From an uncultured Candidatus Melainabacteria bacterium (lineage in GTDB: Bacteria; Cyanobacteriota; Vampirovibrionia; Gastranaerophilales; Gastranaerophilaceae): DNA of 64,000 bases. A program made the position numbers and the translations under genes. Of the stretch, positions 8,856-17,127 are shown in pieces. The notes under the pieces are model-generated. The model had not been told where the DNA came from. It ran no database searches and was given only the letters and a program-made list of their open reading frames with translations. Location: assembly GCA_934667125.1 (NCBI GenBank), contig CAKULF010000001.1:310001-374000 (forward strand). Reading direction: 5' to 3'. The first letter of the stretch is position 1. Each line of letters starts with the position of its first letter.

Positions 8856-10274
8856 ATGTATAATACAGACGTTCATAAATTAAAATGGATAATATTTATA
8901 GTTAGCGCTATTGGCGGTTTTTTAGCCATGATGGATTCAAATACCGTTAATGTTGCATTGTATGAAATTGCGAATGATTTCAACGTTAAAATTTCAACCG
9001 CTCAATGGGCAGTGACGTCTTATATTCTGATATTATCAACATTTTTAACCCTTTTTGGAAAATTAAACGACTTAATTTCAAGAAGAAATTTATACGCTCT
9101 AGGCTACATTATTTTTGCAATCGGGGCATTATTTAACAGTTTATCTTTCAATTTAATAACCTTAATAATTTCAAGAATTATTCAAGCAACGGGCGCAAGC
9201 ATACTGTTATCAAATAATTACGCCATTATTTCATCAATTTTTAAAGGAAACAGAAGAGCAAAAGCTTTAGGGTTTTCAACCGCTTTAATGGCATTAGCAG
9301 GCATGAGCGGTCCAATGATTGGCGGATTTTTAATGCACTACACGTCTTGGAGAATTATTTTTGTTCCAAGCGTTATTATAGGCATAATTGGGGCATATTA
9401 TTCTCTTAAATTTATCCCCGAAACCGTTCATAAAGCGGAATTTAAGTTTGATTATTTAGGCATGGTTTTACAACTTGTTACTATTTTTTCTATGCTTTTA
9501 ATAATTTCAAAAGGACATAACTGGGGCTGGAGTTCGCATAGAATCGCCATTTTATCAACTGTATTTATAATTTTTTCATTATTATTCTATTTGCAAGAAA
9601 AGAAAATTCCATATCCTGTTATCAATTTTGAATTGTTTAAATCAAAAGTGTTTACATTTGGGAATTTTGCACTTTTAGTTGCCTATTTTTCACTATTTAC
9701 AAACGCATTATTATTTCCTTTCTACACTCAAGAAGTTTTAAACGAAACACCTTTAATGACAGCAGTTTTGATATTGCCATTTTCAATAATGTTTATGGTT
9801 ATGGCACTTTTGAACGGAAAAATGACCAAAAAACTGCACAGCTCAATACTTATGACAACAGGGACGATTTTAATTATTTTAGGATATATTTTATTTACAA
9901 CCGTTTCAGACACGCTTGTTTATTGGAATATATTATTGGGTCAAGCGTTAATTGGCGCAGGTTCCGGCTGCTATCAACCATCTGTCAATGCTTTAATTGT
10001 TTCAATTGCACCCCCAGGGAAAATGGGCATTGCAAGCGGAATTTTAGCTACATTTAGAAATGTTGGCATGCTTTTAGGTATATCAATTTCCGTTTCAATT
10101 TTTGATTGCTTTAAAAATAATGCACTTGCAAACGGGATGGGCGAAAAATTAGCTTTTGTTAACGGATATCATTGGGCTATATATTTTGCAATATTCTTTG
10201 GGGTTGTTTGCGCTGTACTGTCTTATTTGGCACATAAGGCTTACCACGACGAATTGGTTAAGGAAAACAAATAG
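8856..10274 (+). CDS. MFS multidrug exporter, DHA2 (14-TM) family
   Basis: This is a major-facilitator drug:proton antiporter of 472 residues with about 14 hydrophobic segments, as in EmrB/QacA. Near the N-terminus it carries the DHA2 signature 'MMDSNTVNVALYEIANDF' with W-x-V-T-S-Y-I-L just after. The motif-A-like loop is G-K-L-N-D-L-I-S-R-R. Motif C is in L-A-G-M-S-G-P-M-I-G-G. It would be an inner-membrane exporter of unknown substrate. No EmrA-like adaptor or TetR/MarR regulator is adjacent. An AGGGGAGA ribosome binding site lies very close to ATG 8856. The long repeat tract begins directly after the stop. Confidence 0.9.
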   Translation: MYNTDVHKLKWIIFIVSAIGGFLAMMDSNTVNVALYEIANDFNVKISTAQWAVTSYILILSTFLTLFGKLNDLISRRNLYALGYIIFAIGALFNSLSFNLITLIISRIIQATGASILLSNNYAIISSIFKGNRRAKALGFSTALMALAGMSGPMIGGFLMHYTSWRIIFVPSVIIGIIGAYYSLKFIPETVHKAEFKFDYLGMVLQLVTIFSMLLIISKGHNWGWSSHRIAILSTVFIIFSLLFYLQEKKIPYPVINFELFKSKVFTFGNFALLVAYFSLFTNALLFPFYTQEVLNETPLMTAVLILPFSIMFMVMALLNGKMTKKLHSSILMTTGTILIILGYILFTTVSDTLVYWNILLGQALIGAGSGCYQPSVNALIVSIAPPGKMGIASGILATFRNVGMLLGISISVSIFDCFKNNALANGMGEKLAFVNGYHWAIYFAIFFGVVCAVLSYLAHKAYHDELVKENK

Positions 10275-10658
10275 GGGCAAATTATTATCCTGTTTTAAGA
10301 AGATAAAATTTAAGAAAATTCTTCGATAGCTAATCTTCATTCAATTGTCAATGATTTTGACAATAAATTTTATATAAACAACCACTGGCTATTAAAGAAA
10401 GTCTTGGAATTGAAGTTTTTCAATAGTCATTTTTTTATTCCTAAATTAATTTTTAAATAGAAAACATTAAACAGTGCAATCTGTGGCTATCGAAGAAATT
10501 CTTAAAATAGAAAATTTATCGATAGCCAGTTTTTATCCTAATGTTATTTTCATAATTAACTTAACGTTTGCCTTGTGCAAAACAAAGCAAAAGAACAGTA
10601 TTCGTATTAACCCTTTGGCTATCAAAGAAGTTTATAGTATAGCAAAAATTACAACAAC

Positions 10659-10784
10659 TAACCAAAACCCACAAACGAAAGGTGGGAGGGCAAGCTACCT
10701 CCATGAAAATCAAGGGGTGGAAAGCGAAACAAATGTCTGTTAGCTTTCTAGTGCGCCTGACTCTCCTTTCGAGGGTTTTGGTTA
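10659..10784. other. Candidate structured RNA or MITE-like element
   Basis: A 12-bp perfect closing stem (TAACCAAAACCC at 10659-10670 with GGGTTTTGGTTA at 10773-10784) continues, after an asymmetric loop, into a 7-bp stem (CGAAAGG 10676-10682 with CCTTTCG 10765-10771). It encloses two hairpins: GGAGG/CCTCC at 10685-10702, and TGGAAAGC/GCTTTCTA at 10718-10750. The result is a three-way junction. The orientation is unknown because the helices fold on either strand. I do not recognise an RNA family. A short non-autonomous element with terminal inverted repeats would look the same. Confidence 0.45.
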
Positions 10785-10821
10785 ATGTTATTTAGGCTTT
10801 TTCTTTTTACTTTTGGTTCTG

Positions 10822-10856
10822 TTTTCTTTTTCTTAATGCCAAAAAGAAAAAGAAAA
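10822..10856. repeat. AT-rich inverted repeat
   Basis: A 13-bp stem (10822-10834 with 10844-10856) composed only of T/C on one arm and A/G on the other has a 9-nt loop containing ATGCC. There is no U-tract after it on the plus strand. It could act as a weak terminator or be another small palindromic repeat. Confidence 0.5.
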
Positions 10857-10974
10857 TGAACAAATTAAGAACGTAATCTATAGCCGAAGAGAAATTAGAA
10901 ACTTGTGGCTATCGGCGATTTTTTTGTTCTAAAGATTTCTTTGATAGTCGGTTCTATCTTTATTTTCACAAGAA

Positions 10975-11158
10975 TTATGTTTAAAATGCTTGATTGCAGG
11001 GTTTTTAAAACTTCTTTGATAGTCGGTTTTTATTACAAAAATTATGCCTTGAATGGTTAATGCTAAAATAGATTTTAGCTATCTAAGAATTGGTAATTTT
11101 TAAATTTTTATTTAGTCCTCAACAATCTTAAGACCCTGAAACGGGGTTCAGGGCGACG
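10975..11158 (+). repeat. 184-bp direct repeat, copy 1
   Basis: This aligns by eye without gaps to 11427-11610, exactly 452 bp downstream. The similarity is close but imperfect: about 18 mismatches in the last 118 bases. It contains two GATAGCC-type cores and a CCCTGAA palindrome at its end. Confidence 0.75.
11134..11153. repeat. CCCTGAA...TTCAGGG palindrome, copy 1
   Basis: The arms CCCTGAA and TTCAGGG flank a 6-nt centre. It is a REP-like palindromic motif and the same arms recur at 11587-11605. Similar palindromes are scattered in intergenic DNA of many bacteria. Confidence 0.6.
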
Positions 11159-11233
11159 TTTGAGAGGGGATGTTGGGGTGGCTATGGGTATTTAATAATT
11201 GTTGGATTAGTAAAACCAACCTACGATTTTAAG

Positions 11234-11463
11234 GATTTCTTCGATAGCCAAGGTTTTTCTTTTTTTTATTTCATATTTAAAATTCTTTGATAGCAATTTT
11301 CTATTGCAAAGAATTATGTTTAAAATGATTAATTATAGGGTTTTTAAAACTTCTTTGATAGCCAAGGTTTTTCGTTTTTTATTTCATGTTTAAATTTCTT
11401 TGATAGCAGTTTTCTATTGTAAAAGATTATGTTTAAAATAATTAATTACAGAGTTTTTTAAAT
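11234..11463 (+). repeat. Tandem duplication of about 115 bp
   Basis: The unit at 11234-11348 repeats directly at 11349-11463. Each unit runs through a TTCTTYGATAGCCAAGG core, a T-rich stretch, a TTCTTTGATAGCA core, CTATTG, TTATGTTTAAAAT and a G/T-rich end. Divergence between the units is modest. The second half of each unit overlaps the 184-bp direct repeat family, so the repeats are nested. Confidence 0.7.
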
Positions 11464-11610
11464 TTCTACGATAGCCAGTTTTTATTATAAGATTTATGTC
11501 TTAAACAATTAATGCCAAAATAGATTTTGACTATCGAAGAATTGGTAATTTTTTAGATTTTTATTTGGTTCTCAACGATTTCAAGACCCTGAAACAAGTT
11601 CAGGGCGACG
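11427..11610 (+). repeat. 184-bp direct repeat, copy 2
   Basis: Second copy of the repeat at 10975-11158, offset 452 bp. A third, partial copy of its first 60 bases starts at 11314. Confidence 0.75.
11587..11605. repeat. CCCTGAA-ACAAG-TTCAGGG palindrome, copy 2
   Basis: Perfect 7-bp arms with a 5-nt centre. Translation of this palindrome yields the peptide L-K-Q-V-Q-G-D in a spurious open frame here, which is why that frame is not annotated as a gene. Confidence 0.65.
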
Positions 11611-11804
11611 GTTTTGGAGGTGTTAGGGCGACTATGAGGGATAGCCAGTTATTAAACCAACAAAGTCAATCTATATTGATAAAACAAAAACAACATATCA
11701 CACCTCACCACCTTAACTACATCAACACAATCTTTACAATTTGCATTATTTATTTTTTAATATTAAAATTTAATTATTGAATTAGTATGTAACGGTAGCA
11801 GAAA

Positions 11805-12467
11805 TTGCAAGCAAAATTAAAAGATTATATCGATATAATTCAAAAAGTCGCAAAAGTGGAATATAGAAGAATTCCGGCGCACATGTTGGATTGTGAAGAA
11901 TTAGTTTCAATTGGCATAATTGCTCTTCAAGCATTGTTCAAAAATAAAACCGATGAAGAGATGAATAACTACAATTCTTCATACATTGCAACTGCGGTTC
12001 GTTGGGCAATTAGAAACGAGCTTAGAAATCGTTACAAATGGTACACTTTAAAACACAAAGTTGACGACGCTGCCCAAGAGGCGGATGAATACACCGAAAA
12101 TCAATCAACGCTTGATGTTACACCATCTAAAGTTAGAGAAGCAGTGTATGAAACAATTTTATCCATTGATTCAATAATGGCAAACAGTTCCGATAACGAA
12201 TCGCCGTTTGATTTTATTAAAGACACCCATGCCATGCCTGATGAGAAAGCAGAAATTACAGAATTATCAAAATTAATAAAAGAAGCTATTTCAAAACTGC
12301 CGCAAAAAGATAGAACAATCGTTGAATATAGATTTTATAGAAACTTACAAGTTAAACAAATTGCGTCAATGGTGGGCTTATCAAGCTCTCGTATTACAAG
12401 AATAATACAGGCTTCGCTCAATAATGTTCGAGAATATCTATCCAAAAAAGGATTAACGAGCTATTAG
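11805..12467 (+). CDS. Alternative sigma-70-family factor
   Basis: This is a 220-residue sigma factor with region 2 (about residues 20-85, including L-D-C-E-E-L-V-S-I-G and A-T-A-V-R-W-A-I-R-N-E-L) and region 4 (about 160-215, 'KLPQKDRTIVEYRFYRNLQV' then the helix-turn-helix L-S-S-S-R-I-T-R-I-I). A variable, acidic, serine-rich linker separates them. Region 1.1 is absent and region 3 is short or absent. The start is TTG at 11805. An in-frame stop lies just upstream, and the next ATG (11883) would remove the first half of region 2. It directs RNA polymerase to an unknown regulon; no anti-sigma gene is adjacent. The 4-alpha-glucanotransferase follows after 42 nt. Confidence 0.85.
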   Translation: MQAKLKDYIDIIQKVAKVEYRRIPAHMLDCEELVSIGIIALQALFKNKTDEEMNNYNSSYIATAVRWAIRNELRNRYKWYTLKHKVDDAAQEADEYTENQSTLDVTPSKVREAVYETILSIDSIMANSSDNESPFDFIKDTHAMPDEKAEITELSKLIKEAISKLPQKDRTIVEYRFYRNLQVKQIASMVGLSSSRITRIIQASLNNVREYLSKKGLTSY

Positions 12468-12509
12468 TTAAAAATTATTTTAAATTAGACAATAAAGGAG
12501 AGGAAATTA

Positions 12510-14426
12510 ATGTTGTTAGAAAAAACAGAACTGTTTTCTAAGGAATATAAAGAAACAATCAGAGAAGCACTTAAAGTTTTAGATAAAAAGAATTTAGCTT
12601 TAATATTGCAAGGTGTAAGTTTTCCATCCGAAGCAGATGAAAATATCGGTTTTGGAACATATAATTCAAACGGCGCAAAAAGAGTTATAGACTTCGCAAA
12701 AGACCTATTCTCAGCAATTCAACTAGGTCCTTGCGGAAAAACAAAACTATCAGACTCATCTCCATATACAGGTACTGTTTTTTCTAAAAACCCTTTATTT
12801 ATTAACTTAAAAGAATTAACAACTTCAAAATGGGATAAAATTTTATCAACAAAAACTTTAAACAAAATTATTGAAAATAACCCAAATAAAAATGTTGCTA
12901 AAGCTGCTTATGTTTACGCCAGCGAAAATCTTGCTTTGGCTTCAAATGAATTTTACAAAAATTTCAAAAAATCAGCTTCAAAAGCTCTTAAAAATGACTT
13001 TGAAAAATTCAAAAAAGAAAATGCTTTTTGGCTAGATAAAGACGCATTATATGAAGCTTTAACAATTGAAAACAATTCAGATTATTGGCCGCATTGGAAA
13101 AACGAATTAGATAAAAAATTATTCGCAAATGAAAATGATCCAAAAGCCCAAAAAAGAATTAAAGATATTACTAAAAAATATTTTGACACTATTGAAAAAT
13201 ACAAACTTGAACAATTTATCGTTCAACGTCAAAGCGAACAAACTCTTGAATATGCTAAAAAAACAGGTATCAAGCTTATTGCAGACCGTCAAGTTGCTTT
13301 TTCAGATAGAGATAATTGGGCTTATCAATCATTATTCTTGGATGGCTGGTGCTTAGGTTGTCCTCCTGATTATTTTTCAGAAGATGGTCAAGCTTGGGGC
13401 TTCAGCGTTGTAAATCCTGATAAATTATTTAATAAAGATGGCTCACTAGGCGAAGCAGGTGTTTTACTTAAAAAATTATATTTAAAAATGTTTACAGAAA
13501 ACCCTGGCGGAGTAAGAATTGACCACACAGTCGGCTTAATTGATCCATGGGTATACAAAAAAGGACATTTGCCAAAAGTTGAAGAAGGAGCAGGAAGATT
13601 ATACTCTTCTCCAAATCATCCTGAACTTAAAAAATATTCAATTGCAAAACCTGAAAATATCAACAAAACTCCATACAACGGCAAATTTGTAACTCCTGAT
13701 GATGAAAAATGGATTGATAATTTAACAGATGAACAAGTAACTTTATACGGAAGAATGATTGAACATATCGTTATAGCTGCCGCAAACGAAGCAGGACTAG
13801 GTAAAGAAGCAATCATAGCGGAAGACCTTGGAACTTTAACATATCCTGTTGTTCAAGTTATGAAAAAATATGCTCTTCAAGGTATGAAACTTGTTCAATT
13901 CGTTGTAGCAGAAGAACCCAACCACCCATACAGATGTAGAAATATCACTCCAAACTCTTGGACAATGGTTGGAACACACGACAACGAACCAATCAGAATG
14001 TGGGCCTCAAAGCTTGTTAACACAGAAGAAGCTAACCCATATATTAAAAACTTAATTGAAGATTTATGTTCAGAATTCGGCAACAAAGACGAAATTTGGC
14101 ATAGAATGTATACAGATGAAAAATTCTTCGGATTTATGAAGCTTGTTGAATGCTTTGCTTCTCAATCTCAAAATATTCAAATTTTCTTCACGGATTTCTT
14201 TGGAATTAACGAAGTATACAATACTCCAGGGACATCAGGCGATCCAAACTGGACTTTAAGATTACCATCCGATTTTGAAAATCTGTATAAAGAAAAATTA
14301 AGCACGGATGAAGCATTAAACTTGCCTTTGGTTATGATTTATGCTATGAAAGCTAGAGGATGGGAATTTTATAAAAACCATCAAGAATTGCTGGACAAAC
14401 TTGAAAATTTGGTAAACATTAGATAA
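12510..14426 (+). CDS. malQ: 4-alpha-glucanotransferase (amylomaltase, GH77)
   Basis: This is a GH77 enzyme of 638 residues that transfers alpha-1,4-glucan chains between maltodextrins in glycogen/starch turnover. Family hallmarks seen are the N-terminal 'IQLGPCGKTKLSDSSPY', the strand motif I-A-D-R-Q-V-A-F, the nucleophile region G-V-R-I-D-H-T-V-G-L (the Asp is catalytic), the acid/base region I-A-E-D-L-G-T-L, and V-G-T-H-D-N-E-P-I. It is longer than the common ~500-residue MalQ because of inserts around residues 110-235. A strong AAGGAGAGG ribosome binding site precedes ATG 12510. It shares an apparent operon with the sigma factor and the phosphoesterase, whose ATG abuts its stop. Confidence 0.93.
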   Translation: MLLEKTELFSKEYKETIREALKVLDKKNLALILQGVSFPSEADENIGFGTYNSNGAKRVIDFAKDLFSAIQLGPCGKTKLSDSSPYTGTVFSKNPLFINLKELTTSKWDKILSTKTLNKIIENNPNKNVAKAAYVYASENLALASNEFYKNFKKSASKALKNDFEKFKKENAFWLDKDALYEALTIENNSDYWPHWKNELDKKLFANENDPKAQKRIKDITKKYFDTIEKYKLEQFIVQRQSEQTLEYAKKTGIKLIADRQVAFSDRDNWAYQSLFLDGWCLGCPPDYFSEDGQAWGFSVVNPDKLFNKDGSLGEAGVLLKKLYLKMFTENPGGVRIDHTVGLIDPWVYKKGHLPKVEEGAGRLYSSPNHPELKKYSIAKPENINKTPYNGKFVTPDDEKWIDNLTDEQVTLYGRMIEHIVIAAANEAGLGKEAIIAEDLGTLTYPVVQVMKKYALQGMKLVQFVVAEEPNHPYRCRNITPNSWTMVGTHDNEPIRMWASKLVNTEEANPYIKNLIEDLCSEFGNKDEIWHRMYTDEKFFGFMKLVECFASQSQNIQIFFTDFFGINEVYNTPGTSGDPNWTLRLPSDFENLYKEKLSTDEALNLPLVMIYAMKARGWEFYKNHQELLDKLENLVNIR

Positions 14427-15635
14427 ATGAAAAATAATAAATTAATAAAACTGTTTTTAGTCTTAGCGCTTGTTATATCAAGCGCTTTAGGCTGTGTATA
14501 TGCTTTTTCTTTCAGAAACATGACGCTCGATTTTGTTCAAATCAGTGACACGCATATAACCGATAGGGCAGATACTTCATACAAGGCTTTGAGCTCATCC
14601 AAGGACTTATTAAAAGACGCTATCAATCAAATAAACAATATGAAAGGCTTAGATTTTGTATTGTTTACAGGCGATATGGTGGATGCTGCTACTGAAGAAA
14701 ATTTTGAAAATTATTATACGCTTTTAAAACGCTTAAAATATCCGTCGTTGAACGCTTTTGGAAACCATGACTTTTATGGAAATGATAAAGAAACCATACT
14801 AAATATAGTTAAGAAAAATAACCCGAACTACACATTTAACGACACATACTATGCGTTTTCACCAAAAACAGATTATAGAATTATTATTTTAGATAGCACA
14901 ATTAAAGATACAAACACGGCTAATGGCGAGCTTTCGCAAGAACAATTAGACTTTTTGGATAGCGAATTAGCGCAAAATAAAGATAAAATTGTTTTAATAG
15001 CTATGCACCACCCGTCTGTTGAACCATTTGCGTCAAGCGACCACACAATAGTTAACGCTAATCAATTCAATGAAATTTTGCTAAAATATAAAAACCCGAT
15101 AATCGTAGTATCAGGACACTATCACGCTTCAAAAATAAGAAGAATGGGAAACCTTGTTTTTGTTTCAACTCCTGCTATGGTTACTTATCCGATGGCTTTT
15201 AGAAGAATCAAGATTGTTAATTTTAAAGATAGAGTCGAATATAAATTTGATTTTTATCCGACAAGATTGGATGAAGTTAAAGAAGAAAACAGGCAAAGCG
15301 TTGTGTCATACGGTGTTTTAGCCGGCATGGAAAAAGACAGAGAACAAGATTTTATTTTCAGAAAAAGATTTTCAAGAAGCGCAAGCTACAAGAGAAATAA
15401 AATCAAAAATTCAACAAAAGAAAGAACAATCTCTAAAAAAGAAGCTAAAAAACTAACAACTCAAAACCAAGTTAAAACAAAAACTTCAATTCTTGAAAAA
15501 TATCACGCTAAAATTCAAGATATTAAAGAAAAATTAGAACAAAAAAGAATTGAAAAAGCTCAAAAACCGAAGAAAGAGCGTGTTCATAAATCAAGAAAAT
15601 ATAGAAAAACAAAAGGAAGCACGGATGGAGTATAA
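14427..15635 (+). CDS. Exported calcineurin-like metallophosphoesterase
   Basis: This is a 402-residue dinuclear-metal phosphoesterase. An N-terminal signal or anchor (residues 7-26) precedes the catalytic domain. Metal-binding motifs are all present: D-T-H (D41, H43), G-D-M (D83), G-N-H-D (N113, H114), M-H-H-P and G-H-Y-H. The cysteine at 23 sits in A-L-G-C, a poor lipobox, so cleavage after V-Y-A is the alternative. The last ~110 residues form an unusual, highly basic tail (many K and R), probably disordered or binding a polyanion. The substrate is unknown. The start directly abuts the malQ stop and the 3' end overlaps the MBL gene by 11 nt. Confidence 0.85.
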   Translation: MKNNKLIKLFLVLALVISSALGCVYAFSFRNMTLDFVQISDTHITDRADTSYKALSSSKDLLKDAINQINNMKGLDFVLFTGDMVDAATEENFENYYTLLKRLKYPSLNAFGNHDFYGNDKETILNIVKKNNPNYTFNDTYYAFSPKTDYRIIILDSTIKDTNTANGELSQEQLDFLDSELAQNKDKIVLIAMHHPSVEPFASSDHTIVNANQFNEILLKYKNPIIVVSGHYHASKIRRMGNLVFVSTPAMVTYPMAFRRIKIVNFKDRVEYKFDFYPTRLDEVKEENRQSVVSYGVLAGMEKDREQDFIFRKRFSRSASYKRNKIKNSTKERTISKKEAKKLTTQNQVKTKTSILEKYHAKIQDIKEKLEQKRIEKAQKPKKERVHKSRKYRKTKGSTDGV

Positions 15636-16548
15636 GTCTGATTTTATTATAAAATTCAGAGGAACAAGAGGTTCTTTTCCTGTTGCTAAGGCTAATTTTC
15701 TTGAATTTGGCGGAAATACGGCTTGTGTTGAGGTTCATTGCGGAAAACAACTTATAATATTAGACGCAGGAACAGGAATAATTGATGTTGGAGATGATGA
15801 AATTAAAAATAAAATAATTTCTCAAGATAAAACCCCACATCAAACAACCATCTTTTTAAGCCACATCCATCAAGACCATATCCAAGGTTTACAATTTTAT
15901 AAACCTTTGTTTGTTCCAAGCTCAAAAATCAATGTTTTTGGCTTAAATTCCAAAGATGAAAACCTCAAAGAAACGCTTAACACCATTCTTTTTGACAAGG
16001 TTTTTCCTTTAAGTTTGGATGAAATTAGAAGCAATTTTGAAATAAATAATTTTTCTCAAGATGACGTTGTTGTAATCAGTCAGGATGGCTTGATTAAAAA
16101 GTATAATACGACTGATTTTGATGATAATAATATAAAATCGGATGATATTGTTGTAACATCTTGCAAAACTCAAGCGCACCCAAAAAATGGTTGCCTTTCT
16201 ATTAAAATTTCTTATAAAAATAAAACACTGGTTTATGCGACAGACAAAGAAAGCTACATTGGTTCCGATAAGCGCTTTGTATTGTTTGCGCACGATTGCG
16301 ATTGTTTGATACATGACGCTCAATACACTTATCAGGACTATGTTAACCCAATTCAACCCAAACAAGGTTTTGGACATTCGACTTTTGAAATGGCAATTGA
16401 AACAGCACAGCTTGCAAAAGCAAAAAAATTATTTTTCTTCCATTACGATCCGGAGTATGATGATAGTAAGTTAAAAATGCTTGAAGAAGAATTTAGTAAA
16501 GATGATACAATATTTTTTGCAAAAGAAAACCATAAAATCTATCTATAG
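15625..16548 (+). CDS. MBL-fold metallohydrolase
   Basis: This is a metallo-beta-lactamase-fold hydrolase of 307 residues. It has I-L-D-A-G-T-G, the zinc motif S-H-I-H-Q-D-H (HxHxDH), D-K-E on the later strand, L-I-H-D-A-Q-Y and a C-terminal F-H-Y-D-P metal-ligand loop. The start at 15625 was chosen because an AAGGAAG ribosome binding site lies 6 nt upstream and the homologous region begins there. A longer frame from 15550 would overlap the basic tail of the preceding gene and adds only basic residues. The substrate (phosphodiester, lactone or cyclic nucleotide) cannot be told. The following TPR gene starts inside its 3' end. Confidence 0.85.
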   Translation: MEYKSDFIIKFRGTRGSFPVAKANFLEFGGNTACVEVHCGKQLIILDAGTGIIDVGDDEIKNKIISQDKTPHQTTIFLSHIHQDHIQGLQFYKPLFVPSSKINVFGLNSKDENLKETLNTILFDKVFPLSLDEIRSNFEINNFSQDDVVVISQDGLIKKYNTTDFDDNNIKSDDIVVTSCKTQAHPKNGCLSIKISYKNKTLVYATDKESYIGSDKRFVLFAHDCDCLIHDAQYTYQDYVNPIQPKQGFGHSTFEMAIETAQLAKAKKLFFFHYDPEYDDSKLKMLEEEFSKDDTIFFAKENHKIYL

Positions 16549-17098
16549 CCTGCTTTTCGCCTTGTTTCTGTTTTCGCCTTTTTTGATGGCTTCAGAAAAT
16601 ATAAGAGGAGTAAACAGCTATTCTTATGTGCCTATTAATGCTTCAAACAACGCAAGAGGGCATAACAATATGGGAAATATTTATTTTAAAGAAGAAAATT
16701 ATATTGCCGCTCTAAAAGAATATGAAATAGCTTATAATCTAGAGCCTAATGGGAAATATGGCGCAATTTATTTATATAATATAGCAAAATGTTTTATGGT
16801 TTCAAAAAGATATGCCGCAGCCAAAAAAGCGATTGAAGGCTGCATTAAAAAAGATTATATGAATATAGCTTATTATAATTCACTTGCGGATATTATTGTT
16901 CTTCAAGGTAATTCAAATGCTGAAATTAAAAAATATTTACAAGACACAAAAAACCCGTATAATCGAGTTTTGGTCGGATTAATTTATATTAAAACCAAAA
17001 AAATCACCCAAGCAAGAACGATTTTAGATGAATTTGTTGCAAATAATCCAAATTTGATTATGACGGACGACATTAAAACAATTTTGAAAAACATTTAA
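16502..17098 (+). CDS. Secreted TPR-repeat protein
   Basis: This is a protein of about 198 residues with an N-terminal signal peptide (I-Y-S-L-L-F-A-L-F-L-F-S-P-F-L-M-A, cleavage probably after M-A) followed by TPR-like units from about residue 40 ('NNMGNIYFKEENYIAALKEY'). I prefer ATG 16502. TTG 16481 is the alternative and would add seven residues. Either start lies inside the end of the MBL gene, so expression is probably coupled. As an exported TPR protein it would act in the periplasm or at the outer membrane as a scaffold. No catalytic motif is seen. Confidence 0.78.
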   Translation: MIQYFLQKKTIKSIYSLLFALFLFSPFLMASENIRGVNSYSYVPINASNNARGHNNMGNIYFKEENYIAALKEYEIAYNLEPNGKYGAIYLYNIAKCFMVSKRYAAAKKAIEGCIKKDYMNIAYYNSLADIIVLQGNSNAEIKKYLQDTKNPYNRVLVGLIYIKTKKITQARTILDEFVANNPNLIMTDDIKTILKNI

Positions 17099-17127
17099 TT
17101 AAAAAATATTTGTGGGATAATTTAATT

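Larger units (their letters stand above)
10275..11804. other. 1.5-kb gene-free repeat tract
   Basis: No believable gene lies between the MFS exporter and the sigma factor. The tract instead holds at least fifteen copies, in both orientations, of a core resembling TTCTTYGATAGCCA (for example near 10319, 10483, 10617, 10934, 11010, 11236, 11350, 11394, 11464 and 11525). It also holds two long direct repeats, a tandem duplication, two CCCTGAA palindromes and a candidate structured element, listed separately. The short open frames inside it are translations of repeat units. It looks like an accumulation site for small non-autonomous repeats, or a remnant of one expanding repeat family. Confidence 0.75.

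Noticed and set aside
10474..10743. 89-codon plus-strand frame in the repeat tract
   Set aside because: It runs across several GATAGCC cores and half of the structured element. It has no ribosome binding site and no protein motif.
11565..11780. 71-codon plus-strand frame containing L-K-Q-V-Q-G-D
   Set aside because: The peptide is a translation of the CCCTGAA palindrome and of repeat DNA, and there is no ribosome binding site.
15550..15624. Longer N-terminus for the MBL hydrolase
   Set aside because: It would overlap the basic tail of the phosphoesterase. The added residues are a frame-shifted reading of that tail, and the real ribosome binding site is before 15625.
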